This document shows, one piece after another, positions 1 to 8,137 of a stretch of DNA of 51,792 bases. How positions within the stretch are numbered: the stretch's first letter is position 1; every line of letters starts with the position of its first letter. The position numbers were made by a program, and so were the translations under genes. The stretch comes from an uncultured Clostridia bacterium (GTDB taxonomy: Bacteria; Bacillota; Clostridia; Oscillospirales; Ruminococcaceae), in the NCBI GenBank assembly GCA_947584375.1, contig CANPWL010000011.1:1-51792 (forward strand). The letters are read 5' to 3'. The notes beneath the pieces are model-generated. The model ran no database searches. It was given only the letters and a program-made list of their open reading frames with translations, and was not told the origin of the DNA.

Positions 1-929
1 GCGTTGTTGCCCCATTGTGAATAACTTCCGCTTGTGCCGTCACCGTTAAAATCCCATGGATCATAGTAGTGAACTGAAACCATTATTCTCATTTCATCAG
101 CCGGTATATATGAATCTCTGTTTTCGTCTTTCGGAACAGCAAAGCCGTAATCTTTGACTGTATAATCTATATTTGTAAACCATCCGGGAACCAATAACCA
201 TCTTTTATTATTGTTTCCCCCTGATTTGCGGACGGTATCTACGAAAATCTGATTATAATTGTTTATAATATTGTAATACCTTTTACTAGGACTTCCGGAA
301 ACACCTACTTCATTCATAGACTCGAAAATAAGATGTTCGTCATAATCTTTAAATGTACTTGCTATTTGGTTCCATACTAAACCAAATTTCCTGTTAACTT
401 CTATCTGTTCTTCATTAGTATAAGATTTAGCCGTTACACCATTTATTCCTGATGTTTCAGGGGTGGACATGATCCAAGCATTCCTTACTGTTGTATATCC
501 GTCGCCGTGTATATTGATGATTACATAAAGTCCTTCTTCAATAGCATAATCAACAACCTCCTGAATTCTGTTAAGCCAACTAGCGTCTATTGTGTAATCA
601 GGTGCTGAACCTATTTTAGTCAGATATGAAATAGGAATCCTTATTGATTTGAATCCTGCTTTCTTTACCGCTTGAATAAGCTCTTTCCTGATAATAGGAT
701 TTCCCCATGCCGTTTCATCAGGAGTTCCTGCACTGTTACTAGCTTCAAGCTGGTTACCTAAGTTCCAGCCTGCGCCCATTGCCTCAGTTATTTCTGACTG
801 ACTTTGATCATCAAAAGCGTCGCTTTTTACTGTATCGACAGCATTTGCTGTGACAGAGATCATACTCATTGTGGCTGATATTGCCATAACGGCTCCTATC
901 AGTCCGGACAAAATTCTTTTTGCTTTCAT
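1..929 (-). CDS. Secreted GH5-family glycanase (endoglucanase-like), 3' end outside window
   Basis: This is the first 309 codons of a minus-strand gene whose end lies beyond the window. It opens with a signal peptide (MKAKRILSG, a hydrophobic core, then TANA as the likely cleavage site near residue 30). The mature part starts like a GH5 (beta/alpha)8 glycanase: GAGWNLGNQLEAS is the usual first barrel strand, NIHGDGY follows, and FESMNE carries the probable acid/base Glu207. HYYDPW near the cut end normally sits shortly before the nucleophile Glu, so the nucleophile should lie outside the window. GH5 enzymes retain configuration while cleaving beta-1,4-glucans or mannans; the substrate cannot be fixed here. 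A GAGAGG ribosome site precedes ATG 929. It is divergent from the LRR surface-protein gene. Any cellulose-binding or dockerin module would lie downstream and is not visible. Confidence 0.9.
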   Translation of the reverse strand, partial: MKAKRILSGLIGAVMAISATMSMISVTANAVDTVKSDAFDDQSQSEITEAMGAGWNLGNQLEASNSAGTPDETAWGNPIIRKELIQAVKKAGFKSIRIPISYLTKIGSAPDYTIDASWLNRIQEVVDYAIEEGLYVIINIHGDGYTTVRNAWIMSTPETSGINGVTAKSYTNEEQIEVNRKFGLVWNQIASTFKDYDEHLIFESMNEVGVSGSPSKRYYNIINNYNQIFVDTVRKSGGNNNKRWLLVPGWFTNIDYTVKDYGFAVPKDENRDSYIPADEMRIMVSVHYYDPWDFNGDGTSGSYSQWGNN

Positions 930-1170
930 TTTTTTACCTCTCTTTTTAAAATTTTGAGAAGCAGCAAGACATTCTCAATTAAAATCTTATATTATAATGC
1001 TATCATATTTCACAATTTTTTTCAATATTTAATTCTTTTAAACTGTCAGAAAAAAATAAATATGGTGTTTTATTATCTTCACAAATTGACATAACAGCTT
1101 TTAAATAGTATAATAAATATAGATTTTTATTTTGAGTACAGTTTTCTTTTGTCAGATGTAAGGAGAGCAT
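930..1170. other. Divergent intergenic region between the GH5 gene and the LRR gene
   Basis: AT-rich spacer holding the promoters of two divergent secreted-protein genes. The only site resolved with confidence is the plus-strand promoter at 1086-1114. Confidence 0.6.
1086..1114 (+). promoter_or_regulatory. Sigma-A-type promoter of the LRR surface protein
   Basis: TTGACA (1086-1091), a 17-base spacer and a perfect TATAAT (1109-1114). The predicted transcript start is near 1121, giving a leader of about 50 bases before an AAGGAGAG ribosome site and ATG 1171. Confidence 0.75.
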
Positions 1171-2577
1171 ATGAAAAGAATTATAACTGTTTTTACTGTA
1201 ATGTGTATGTTGTTGATGATCGTATCAGCTGAGGGAATATTGTCATCTGCTTATGAAATTTCAGACATTGATTTTCAAGATGCAGTGTCAATAGATTGCG
1301 GTACGATATATAGAGTATCTGTTGAGGGTAACGGTGAATTTGCATTGTGCAGCTTTGAAGCTCCTGAAAGCGGATATTATCTGTTTGAAGCTTTAGGCGA
1401 TTTATGCAATACAAGTATTTTTAACGGAAATAGATATTATGAACCTGTTGCTGCACTTTATGACAGTAATAAAAATGAAATACAATATGTTGAATTTGAC
1501 CAATATTATCCGGAAATCAAAAATAACGCCCCGTATGCAAAAATGGTTCAGTGGCTTAAAAAGGGAGAAATTTGTTACTATAAAACTGCATTGCTTGACC
1601 CTGAAATGAGCGGTACATATATTATTAGAGTAATAAGTTCTCCGGATTTAGTTTTCACATATTCATCGTCAGATGAATATGAAGGTTATTATGAGCTTTA
1701 TAGATATGCAGGTACTTCAAAGGACTTTACGTTAAACGGCAGCTATATTGTAAGTACTGATGAATCGCTTTATACTCCTCTTAAGAATATTCCTTTGAAT
1801 GTTATAGGTTTGGGAGCGTTTGAGGGAAATGAATATCTTGAAAATATTACTTTGTCATATGATATAGATTGTATTGCTTCTGAGGCGTTTTTGAATTGTA
1901 AAAATCTTAGGAATGTTAATCTTGGCAAGAATGTTTTTACTATTGGTTACAGGGCTTTTGCAGGATGCGATTCGCTTAAAAGTATTACAATAGAATGCGA
2001 CGATGTGATTCTTGAACCTCAATGCTTAGGTTACGATGAAAATGGAAATAAGTACAGCGACTTTATTATAATATGCAATGAAAACTCTGCTGCGGAGGAG
2101 TATGCCAAAGCAAACGGGATAAATTATACTTTACTAAAATCAGAACCAATAAAAAATGTTACTTCTAAAACAAGTATGAAATCTTCTGCAACAACAACAA
2201 CTACTACTATGACTAAAATTACTACTGCTTATAATACAGTCCCAAATGTCAATATTGTAAAAATACCTAAGGTAAAAAGGGCTTCAATTAAAAAAGTTTA
2301 TAAAACTTCAAAGAAAAAGAGGCTTAAAATTAAATGGAAAAAGATAAGCAACGTATCAGGGTACCAAATAAAATGCGGGCTTAATAAAAAGATGACTAAG
2401 GGAAAGAAAGTTATTTTGACAAAAACCAATGGAACTTCTAAAACTGTTAAGGGCTTGAAGTCTAAGAAAATATACTATATTAAGGTAAGAGCATATAAAA
2501 CATACAGGTCTGAAAACGGTGAAATGCGAAGGTCATATGGAAAATGGTCTAAGATTAAAAAAGCAAGAACGAGATAA
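1171..2577 (+). CDS. Secreted leucine-rich-repeat (BspA-type) protein with C-terminal FN3 domain
   Basis: 468 residues. An N-terminal signal peptide (basic start, hydrophobic core to about residue 25) shows export. Residues about 30-170 form a beta-rich region I do not recognise. Residues about 205-320 hold BspA/LRR_5-type repeats (GLGAFEGNEYLENI, SEAFLNCKNLRNVNL, YRAFAGCDSLKSI), followed by the usual NSAAEEYAKANGINY cap. A threonine/serine linker (about 330-355) leads to a very lysine-rich fibronectin type III domain (GYQIKCGLNKKMTKGKK ... YYIKVRAYK). This layout is common in gut Firmicutes surface proteins; the ligand is unknown. There is no sortase motif or C-terminal membrane helix, so the basic FN3 may hold it to the wall by charge (inference). 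The start is fixed by AAGGAGAG seven bases upstream. Confidence 0.8.
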   Translation: MKRIITVFTVMCMLLMIVSAEGILSSAYEISDIDFQDAVSIDCGTIYRVSVEGNGEFALCSFEAPESGYYLFEALGDLCNTSIFNGNRYYEPVAALYDSNKNEIQYVEFDQYYPEIKNNAPYAKMVQWLKKGEICYYKTALLDPEMSGTYIIRVISSPDLVFTYSSSDEYEGYYELYRYAGTSKDFTLNGSYIVSTDESLYTPLKNIPLNVIGLGAFEGNEYLENITLSYDIDCIASEAFLNCKNLRNVNLGKNVFTIGYRAFAGCDSLKSITIECDDVILEPQCLGYDENGNKYSDFIIICNENSAAEEYAKANGINYTLLKSEPIKNVTSKTSMKSSATTTTTTMTKITTAYNTVPNVNIVKIPKVKRASIKKVYKTSKKKRLKIKWKKISNVSGYQIKCGLNKKMTKGKKVILTKTNGTSKTVKGLKSKKIYYIKVRAYKTYRSENGEMRRSYGKWSKIKKARTR

Positions 2578-2656
2578 ACAATTCATATGCGAAACCGTAA
2601 GTACGGCACTTTAAATATTCCCGGTTAGTTTTTATATGTTTTCAATACAGCTATTG

Positions 2657-2685
2657 TTGACATAACCGATAATATATGCTAGAAT
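2657..2685 (+). promoter_or_regulatory. Promoter of the hydrogenase-maturation operon
   Basis: TTGACA (2657-2662), a 17-base spacer, TAGAAT (2680-2685). The predicted start near 2692 leaves an unusually long leader of about 197 bases before ATG 2889. Confidence 0.7.
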
Positions 2686-2691
2686 ATATTC

Positions 2692-2888
2692 GTAAGCAGA
2701 AAGGCTTTTAGTTCTGACTGCGAGCGTTCAAAAAACATAAATCGTTCTGATAACAAAGGTTTATTCTGAGTTGCAAGGCGAGAGAATAGCGAAGCTTTTG
2801 TCAAATCATTTTTTGATTTGATTTATGAGATAATTCTATCCTTTTGCCTTATGGTGAAAGGATTTTTTATATTGAGAAGAGGTGTAAT
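2692..2888 (+). promoter_or_regulatory. Long structured 5' leader of the hyd operon, unidentified
   Basis: About 197 bases with several short helices: CAGAA/TTCTG near 2699-2715, TATTCT/AGAATA near 2763-2796, CAAATCA/TGATTTG near 2801-2820, and a terminator-like hairpin at 2838-2868. I do not recognise a known riboswitch or T-box motif. An ORF reading from TTG 2844 into the first gene lies inside the hairpin and is not used as a start because AGAGGTG precedes ATG 2889. Confidence 0.4.
2838..2868 (+). terminator. Terminator-like hairpin in the hyd leader (possible attenuator)
   Basis: ATCCTTT (2838-2844) pairs with AAAGGAT (2857-2863), extended by two wobble pairs, and is followed by six T residues (2863-2868). 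It lies only 20 bases before the first start codon of its own operon, so it can end transcripts before the genes or modulate them. Confidence 0.55.
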
Positions 2889-3149
2889 ATGGAGGTCGAT
2901 AACAGTACGACAAGGCTTGCAATAATAGCAATAATTGTTGAGGAGATCGAACAGACAGAACGGCTTAATAAAATTCTGCATAATTATTCTAAGTACATAA
3001 TAGGCAGAATGGGTATACCGTATCAGAAGAAAAACGTCAATGTAATAAGCGTTGTTGTTGACGCTCCGAACGACGTTATAGGTGCGATTTCGGGAAAGCT
3101 GGGAATGATAGAGAATATAACGGTTAAAACGGTTTATTCAAAGCTTTGA
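2889..3149 (+). CDS. TM1266-type [FeFe]-hydrogenase system regulator (ACT-like fold)
   Basis: 86 residues from ATG 2889, preceded by AGAGGTG. The sequence (TRLAIIAIIVEE, IGRMGIPY, VNVISVVVDAPNDVIGAISGKLG) matches the small ACT/NikR-like family named for Thermotoga TM1266, which accompanies [FeFe]-hydrogenase maturases and is annotated as a putative iron-only hydrogenase system regulator. A first beta-strand, a helix and a second strand with the conserved DAPND and GKLG turns are visible. Its stop codon lies 20 bases before the chosen hydE start, so the genes are cotranscribed. No DNA-binding helix is evident; it may act by binding a ligand or partner (inference). The longer reading from TTG 2844 is rejected because it starts within the leader hairpin. 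Confidence 0.8.
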   Translation: MEVDNSTTRLAIIAIIVEEIEQTERLNKILHNYSKYIIGRMGIPYQKKNVNVISVVVDAPNDVIGAISGKLGMIENITVKTVYSKL

Positions 3150-3169
3150 TGCTGAGTAATAGGAGTTTT

Positions 3170-4228
3170 ATGAATAACAGAGAATTAATAGAAAAACTGA
3201 AGAATGAAAGAGCTTTATCAAAGGATGAGTTTACACAGCTTATCGGTACATATACTGATGTTGACAGGGAACTTGCCGCAAAGCTGGCAAGAGCCGAGGC
3301 AAACAGGGTATTCGGCAACAAGATATTTGTAAGGGGTCTGATTGAATTTTCAAGCTATTGCAAGAATGATTGTTACTATTGCGGCTTAAGACGTTCTAAT
3401 AAAAATGCTGAACGCTACCGTCTAAGCAAAGAGGATATACTAATGTGTGCTGACGAGGGTTATGAACTAGGCTTTAGAACCTTTGTACTGCAAAGCGGTG
3501 AGGATGGTTTTTACACTGACGAGATTTTATGCGATATTGTAAAGAGCATTAAAAGCGCACATTCTGATTGTGCGATAACTCTTTCATTGGGCGAGAGGAG
3601 CGAGGAGAGCTATAAAAAGCTTTTTGACGCAGGCGCTGACAGGTATCTTCTTCGCCACGAAACGGCGAATGCAGGGCATTATTCAAAGCTTCACCCTAAA
3701 AGCTTAAAGGCAGAGCATAGGCAGGAATGTCTGCGAACTTTAAAAAGAATAGGTTACCAGACAGGCTGCGGATTTATGGTAGGCTCGCCGTTTCAAACGG
3801 CAGAAAATTTAGCAGAGGATATGCTTTTTATTAAAAAGCTCGACCCTGAGATGGTAGGAATAGGTCCGTTTATCCCTCAGCACGACACTCCTTTCAGAGA
3901 TGAGCAAAAGGGCAGTCTTGAGGATACGCTTTTTATGCTGTCGCTTATAAGGATTATGAAACCGAATGTTTTGCTCCCTGCGACTACCGCTTTGGGAACT
4001 ATTTCACCTGTCGGAAGAGAGCAGGGGATATTGGCAGGAGCAAATGTTGTTATGCCTAATCTCTCGCCGACTGAAGTAAGGTCTAAATATCTTTTGTATG
4101 ACAATAAGATATGCACAGGAGAGGAATCTGCACAATGTAATGTGTGTCTGAAAAACAGAATGAAAAGCATTGGGTATGAGATAGTTACCGACAGGGGAGA
4201 TTATCAGGAATTGACAATGGATAATTGA
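3170..4228 (+). CDS. hydE: [FeFe]-hydrogenase H-cluster radical SAM maturase HydE
   Basis: 352 residues, close to the usual 350. HydE is a radical SAM enzyme that helps build the dithiomethylamine-bridged diiron subcluster of [FeFe] hydrogenase. The SAM-cluster motif C64-x3-C68-x2-C71 (YCKNDCYYCGLRR) is present, followed by LQSGEDGFY, LRHETAN and GIGPFIPQHDTPF, all typical of the HydE/biotin-synthase-like barrel. Start ATG 3170 is chosen for AGGAG four bases upstream; ATG 3149 would overlap the previous stop codon but lacks a ribosome site. The last five residues (LTMDN) and stop are encoded by the first unit of a dispersed short repeat (4211-4240), so the C-terminus seems to have been rewritten by that element. 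Second gene of the operon. Confidence 0.95.
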   Translation: MNNRELIEKLKNERALSKDEFTQLIGTYTDVDRELAAKLARAEANRVFGNKIFVRGLIEFSSYCKNDCYYCGLRRSNKNAERYRLSKEDILMCADEGYELGFRTFVLQSGEDGFYTDEILCDIVKSIKSAHSDCAITLSLGERSEESYKKLFDAGADRYLLRHETANAGHYSKLHPKSLKAEHRQECLRTLKRIGYQTGCGFMVGSPFQTAENLAEDMLFIKKLDPEMVGIGPFIPQHDTPFRDEQKGSLEDTLFMLSLIRIMKPNVLLPATTALGTISPVGREQGILAGANVVMPNLSPTEVRSKYLLYDNKICTGEESAQCNVCLKNRMKSIGYEIVTDRGDYQELTMDN

Positions 4229-4240
4229 CAATGGATAATG
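4211..4240 (+). repeat. Tandem TTGACAATGGATAA repeat at the hydE 3' end
   Basis: Two direct copies of a unit of about 15 bases (TTGACAATGGATAAT). The first copy supplies the last codons and stop of hydE. Related copies are at 13645-13660 and 44742-44773. Confidence 0.75.
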
Positions 4241-4282
4241 AACATATTTGTGTTTAAATAAAATCAAAAACGGAGGATAATT

Positions 4283-5704
4283 ATGAAGTATGATGTTAAA
4301 TCTATGAAAGCTGAGGAATTTATCAACGACGCTGAAATTTTAGATACATTGAAAGAGGCGCAAAAGCGTAAGGATGATAAGGAATATGTAATGTCGCTTA
4401 TTGAGAGGGCAAGAGATTGTAAAGGTTTAAGTCACAGAGAGGCGGCAGTGCTGCTTGAATGTGAAATACCGGAGTGCATTGAGGCTATGGAAAAGACGGC
4501 AATGGAGATAAAAGAAAAATTATACGGCGACAGAATAGTAATGTTCGCGCCGCTGTATCTTTCCAATTACTGTGTAAACGGCTGTACATACTGTCCGTAT
4601 CATCACTGTAACAAGCATATAGCAAGAAAAAAGCTTACTCAGGAGGAAATAAAAAAAGAGGTAATTGCTCTTCAGGATATGGGACACAAAAGGCTTGCCA
4701 TAGAATCGGGCGAGGACCCTGTGAATAATCCTATTGAGTATATTTTAGAGAGCATAAAAACCATTTATTCCATAAATCATAAAAACGGAGCTATAAGACG
4801 TGTTAATGTAAATATTGCGGCAACGACAGTCGAGAACTACAAAAAGCTCAAAAAGGCAGGAATAGGAACATATATTCTATTTCAGGAGACCTATAACAAG
4901 CACGATTACGAGCTTTTGCACCCGACAGGTCCTAAGCACAATTACGCTTATCACACAGAGGCTATGGACAGAGCAATGGAAGGCGGAATAGACGATGTCG
5001 GAATAGGTGTTTTGTTCGGGCTTGAAATGTATAAATATGATTTTGTCGGTCTTTTGATGCACGCAGAGCATTTGGAAGCCGTTCACGGAGTAGGACCTCA
5101 TACCATCTCTGTGCCGAGAATATGCGGAGCCGACGACATTGATAAAGCTGATTTTTCAAATGCGATATCAGATGATATTTTCGCAAAGATCGTTTCGGTT
5201 ATCAGAATAGCTGTTCCATATACCGGAATGATAATTTCGACCCGTGAGTCGAAGAAGTCAAGAGAAAGAGTTTTAAAGCTGGGTGTATCTCAAATCAGCG
5301 GAGGCTCTCAAACAAGCGTAGGCGGATATGTTGACCCTGAACCTGAGGAGGAAAACTCTGCACAGTTTGATGTCACCGACACAAGAACTTTGGACGAGGT
5401 AGTAAACTGGCTTTTGGAAATGGGTTATATTCCGAGCTTCTGTACAGCTTGTTATCGTGAGGGAAGAACAGGAGATAGGTTTATGAGTCTGTGTAAATCA
5501 GGACAGATAGCAAACTGCTGTCAGCCTAACGCTCTTATGACTTTGAAGGAGTATTTAGAGGATTATGCCAGCGAAGATACAAAGCAAAAGGGAGAGGCTT
5601 TGATTAAAAAGCAGCTTGAGCTTATTCCTAATGAAAAGACTAGAAGAATCGCTAAAGAGAGAATTGAGAAAATTCATTTGGGAGAGCGTGATTTCCGATT
5701 CTGA
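4283..5704 (+). CDS. hydG: [FeFe]-hydrogenase H-cluster radical SAM maturase HydG
   Basis: 473 residues, the usual length. HydG cleaves tyrosine with SAM to p-cresol and dehydroglycine and makes an Fe(CO)2(CN) synthon for the H-cluster. The N-terminal radical SAM motif is C97-x3-C101-x2-C104 (NYCVNGCTYC). The C-terminal auxiliary cluster motif C-x2-C-x22-C is complete (FCTACYREG ... NCC), so CO/CN formation should be intact. The GGAGG site at 4273-4277 precedes ATG 4283. It lies 54 bases after hydE, in the same direction. No structural hydrogenase gene is in the window, so the client enzyme is encoded elsewhere. Confidence 0.97.
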   Translation: MKYDVKSMKAEEFINDAEILDTLKEAQKRKDDKEYVMSLIERARDCKGLSHREAAVLLECEIPECIEAMEKTAMEIKEKLYGDRIVMFAPLYLSNYCVNGCTYCPYHHCNKHIARKKLTQEEIKKEVIALQDMGHKRLAIESGEDPVNNPIEYILESIKTIYSINHKNGAIRRVNVNIAATTVENYKKLKKAGIGTYILFQETYNKHDYELLHPTGPKHNYAYHTEAMDRAMEGGIDDVGIGVLFGLEMYKYDFVGLLMHAEHLEAVHGVGPHTISVPRICGADDIDKADFSNAISDDIFAKIVSVIRIAVPYTGMIISTRESKKSRERVLKLGVSQISGGSQTSVGGYVDPEPEEENSAQFDVTDTRTLDEVVNWLLEMGYIPSFCTACYREGRTGDRFMSLCKSGQIANCCQPNALMTLKEYLEDYASEDTKQKGEALIKKQLELIPNEKTRRIAKERIEKIHLGERDFRF

Positions 5705-5747
5705 TTTATAAGAGATTAATAGGAGAAATTTGAAAGGCGGAATGTTT

Positions 5748-6947
5748 ATGCCGACGTTAAATGAAACACCAAGATCAGACAGACTTCATATAGGCTTTTT
5801 CGGAAAACGTAATGCAGGAAAGTCAACTCTTATAAACGCTTTAACAAAACAGCAGATATCAATAGTATCTAACGTTGCGGGAACCACGACCGATCCTGTG
5901 TTTAAGTCTATGGAGATTGCAGGAATAGGAGCTTGCGTATTGATCGATACAGCCGGCTTTGACGACATAGGTGAACTGGGTAAGATCAGAGTTGAAAAAA
6001 CAAAAAAAGCAGCGGAAAGAACAGACATTGCCGTCATTTTGTTTTCCGATATTGATATAAAAAAAGAACTAGAATGGTTTGAATATTTCAATAAAAAAGG
6101 TACACCGGTTCTTTCGGTGATAAGCAAGGCGGATGCAATGTCCGATGATGAAATTTCACGTATAAGCTCTGAAATCCATAAAGCGACAGGCAATGAGCCT
6201 TTGATTATAAGCGCTGAGAATGAGAATATTACACAAAAGTTTAAAGATACGCTTATGAGGCTTATTCCGGAGGATTTTGGAAACCGCAGTATAACAGGGG
6301 ATTTGGTCAAAGACGGCGACCTTGTACTTTTAGTTATGCCGCAGGATATTCAGGCGCCTAAGGGAAGGCTTATACTTCCACAAGTTCAGACAATTCGTGA
6401 TTTGCTTGATAAAAAATGTATTGTTATGAGTTGTACTACCGACAGGCTTGATGAAACTATAAATGCATTATCCTACTCTCCTAAGCTGATAATTACCGAT
6501 TCTCAGGTATTCAAAACGGTTTATGATAAAAAGCCTAAGGAGAGTATGCTGACTTCTTTTTCTACACTGTTTGCAGGGTATAAGGGCGATTTGGAGTACT
6601 ATGTAAAATCTGCCGAAGCAGTAGAGCTGTTGACCGAGAAGTCTAAGGTACTTATTGCAGAGGCTTGCACCCATGTGCCTTTAGCAGAGGATATTGGCAG
6701 AGAAAAGATACCGAGAATGTTAAGAAAAAAGGTCAGTGAGGGACTGACAGTAGATATTGTCAGCGGTCCCGATTTTCCTGATGATTTATCTGAATACGAT
6801 TTGGTAATTCAGTGCGGAGCGTGTATGTTTAACAGAAAATATGTGCTTTCGAGAATTGACAGGGCAAAGGAACAGGGCGTGCCGATGTCAAACTACGGAG
6901 TTATAATTGCATATTTGAATAATATTTTAGATAAAGTTTCATATTAA
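5748..6947 (+). CDS. hydF: [FeFe]-hydrogenase H-cluster maturation GTPase HydF
   Basis: 399 residues. HydF is the scaffold that receives the diiron subcluster from HydE/HydG and delivers it to the apo-hydrogenase. Visible parts: an Era/TrmE-like GTPase domain with Walker A GKRNAGKS (19-26), switch motif DTAGFDD and SKAD; a dimerisation region; and a C-terminal [4Fe-4S] site with CTH and CGAC. In many homologues the residue before CxxC is His; here it is Gln (IQCGAC). Start ATG 5748 follows AAAGGCGG with a 7-base spacer and gives the family's usual N-terminus (LNETPRSDRLHIGFFG); TTG 5730 and ATG 5742 are less likely. It is the last gene of the operon and runs into the terminator at 6953-6974. 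Confidence 0.96.
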   Translation: MPTLNETPRSDRLHIGFFGKRNAGKSTLINALTKQQISIVSNVAGTTTDPVFKSMEIAGIGACVLIDTAGFDDIGELGKIRVEKTKKAAERTDIAVILFSDIDIKKELEWFEYFNKKGTPVLSVISKADAMSDDEISRISSEIHKATGNEPLIISAENENITQKFKDTLMRLIPEDFGNRSITGDLVKDGDLVLLVMPQDIQAPKGRLILPQVQTIRDLLDKKCIVMSCTTDRLDETINALSYSPKLIITDSQVFKTVYDKKPKESMLTSFSTLFAGYKGDLEYYVKSAEAVELLTEKSKVLIAEACTHVPLAEDIGREKIPRMLRKKVSEGLTVDIVSGPDFPDDLSEYDLVIQCGACMFNRKYVLSRIDRAKEQGVPMSNYGVIIAYLNNILDKVSY

Positions 6948-6952
6948 AAAAC

Positions 6953-6974
6953 GGCTGATGAGTATTCATCAGCC
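6953..6974. terminator. Shared convergent terminator of hydF and the PFL operon
   Basis: GGCTGATGA (6953-6961), GTAT loop, TCATCAGCC (6966-6974). Read on the minus strand the hairpin is followed by GTTTTTT, a strong intrinsic terminator for pflA; on the plus strand the tail is only moderately T-rich. The stem includes the pflA stop codon. Confidence 0.85.
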
Positions 6975-7733
6975 ATATTTAATATTATCCTTTTTTCTTG
7001 TAGTTTTTATTCCGCTTAATATGATCTTTTTAGCTTTTAAAGCGTCCTCTTTAGAAAGCGGAGGAGTATCCTTTAACGGATATTCAATTCCAAGCGATCT
7101 ATATTTAGGCTTTCCCATATCGTGATAAGCCAACACATCGATTGATTGGAGATTTTTGAGAGTTCCTATATATTTTCCCAACTCAAAGAGGTAATGCTCA
7201 TCATAGGTAATCCCGGGCACAACTACATGACGTATACATACAGGAATCTTTTTTTCTTCAAGATATTTTGTAAATTCAAGTATATTCTTATTTGAGAAAC
7301 CTGTAAGCTTTCTATGCTCGCTATCATCTATATGTTTTATATCCAGCAGAACTAAATCGGTATATTTTATAAGTCTGTCAAAATCTTTTAATTTCTTTTT
7401 ATTGTCTTTGTCAAATAGAACTCCTGATGTATCAATACAAGTGTGAATACCCTGTGTCTTAGCCGCCTTAAAGAGCTCTGTAACGAACTTTATTTGCATA
7501 AGCGGTTCTCCGCCGCTGACAGTTATTCCCCCGTTTCGGTAAAAGCTCTTTTTAGAGTTGTATTTAGATATAATTTCCTTAACACTAATAACCTCTCCGC
7601 CTGACATATCCCATGTATCCGGATTATGACAATACTTACATCTCATAGGACATCCTTTTGTGAAAATCACCATTCTTACACCCGGACCGTCTACTGTACC
7701 GAAGCTTTCTATTGAATGTATATGACCAAGCAT
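6969..7733 (-). CDS. pflA: Pyruvate formate-lyase-activating enzyme (radical SAM)
   Basis: 254 residues. PflA uses a [4Fe-4S] cluster and SAM to abstract hydrogen from the conserved glycine of PFL. Motifs: FGTVDGPGVR near the N-terminus, cluster cysteines C28-x3-C32-x2-C35 (GCPMRCKYCHNP), GGEP-type SAM contact (TVSGGEPLMQ), and DIKH before a closing IDVLAYHDMGKPKY. AGGAAGG precedes ATG 7733. It is the last gene of the PFL operon, 93 bases after the glycyl-radical subunit. An internal terminator in that gap (7784-7801) should lower its level relative to its substrates. Confidence 0.95.
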   Translation of the reverse strand: MLGHIHSIESFGTVDGPGVRMVIFTKGCPMRCKYCHNPDTWDMSGGEVISVKEIISKYNSKKSFYRNGGITVSGGEPLMQIKFVTELFKAAKTQGIHTCIDTSGVLFDKDNKKKLKDFDRLIKYTDLVLLDIKHIDDSEHRKLTGFSNKNILEFTKYLEEKKIPVCIRHVVVPGITYDEHYLFELGKYIGTLKNLQSIDVLAYHDMGKPKYRSLGIEYPLKDTPPLSKEDALKAKKIILSGIKTTRKKDNIKYG

Positions 7734-7783
7734 TTGTTTTCCTTCCTTTCAGATCAGGAATATTATGTCTGAATATTAAAAAA

Positions 7784-7801
7784 CCAAAGGCGATCCTTTG
7801 G
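7784..7801 (-). terminator. Intra-operon terminator between the glycyl-radical subunit gene and pflA
   Basis: On the minus strand CCAAAGG, a four-base loop, CCTTTGG, then TTTTTT. The 7-bp stem is modest, so partial read-through into pflA is expected; this fits a catalytic activase being needed in smaller amounts. Confidence 0.75.
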
Positions 7802-7826
7802 CTTTTTATTTTAAATTTTTTAGAAA

Positions 7827-8078
7827 TTAAAGTTTATCGTGGAATGTTCTGGATATAACTTCATCCTGCTGTGATTTTGTTAGTTTAACAAAGTTTACGG
7901 CATAGCCGGACACACGAACAGTCAGCTGAGGATATTTTTCAGGATGTTTTTGTGCGTCAATTAAAGTTTCACGAGATAATACGTTTATATTTAAGTGATG
8001 TCCTCCTTCCTCTGCGTAGCCGTCTAAAATAGAAACAAGATTATCAATTTGGTCTTTATTAGCTTTTACTTTTGACAT
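7827..8078 (-). CDS. grcA: Stand-alone PFL glycyl-radical domain subunit (GrcA/YfiD-like)
   Basis: 83 residues equal to the C-terminal glycyl-radical domain of ordinary [35 protein letters not shown], and the radical loop RVSGYAVNF with Gly58. In E. coli GrcA is a spare part that repairs oxygen-cut PFL. Here the large subunit gene in the same operon lacks this domain altogether, so this protein should be an obligatory subunit rather than a repair part (inference). A perfect GGAGG ribosome site precedes ATG 8078. The gene lies between the glycine-less paralogue and pflA. Gene symbol by homology only. Confidence 0.9.
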   Translation of the reverse strand: MSKVKANKDQIDNLVSILDGYAEEGGHHLNINVLSRETLIDAQKHPEKYPQLTVRVSGYAVNFVKLTKSQQDEVISRTFHDKL

Positions 8079-8137
8079 AATTATTCCTCCTTTTTATTCG
8101 AACCTCAAATTGCTAAATGGAAAAGTTATTATTTTAT

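Noticed and set aside
2844-2888. Longer N-terminus of the TM1266-type regulator from TTG 2844
   Set aside because: It would begin inside the terminator-like hairpin; AGAGGTG correctly spaced before ATG 2889 decides the start.
5786-6310. 174-residue open frame antisense to hydF
   Set aside because: It lies wholly inside hydF on the other strand, lacks a ribosome site and has low-complexity Ser/Ile-rich translation typical of a shadow frame.
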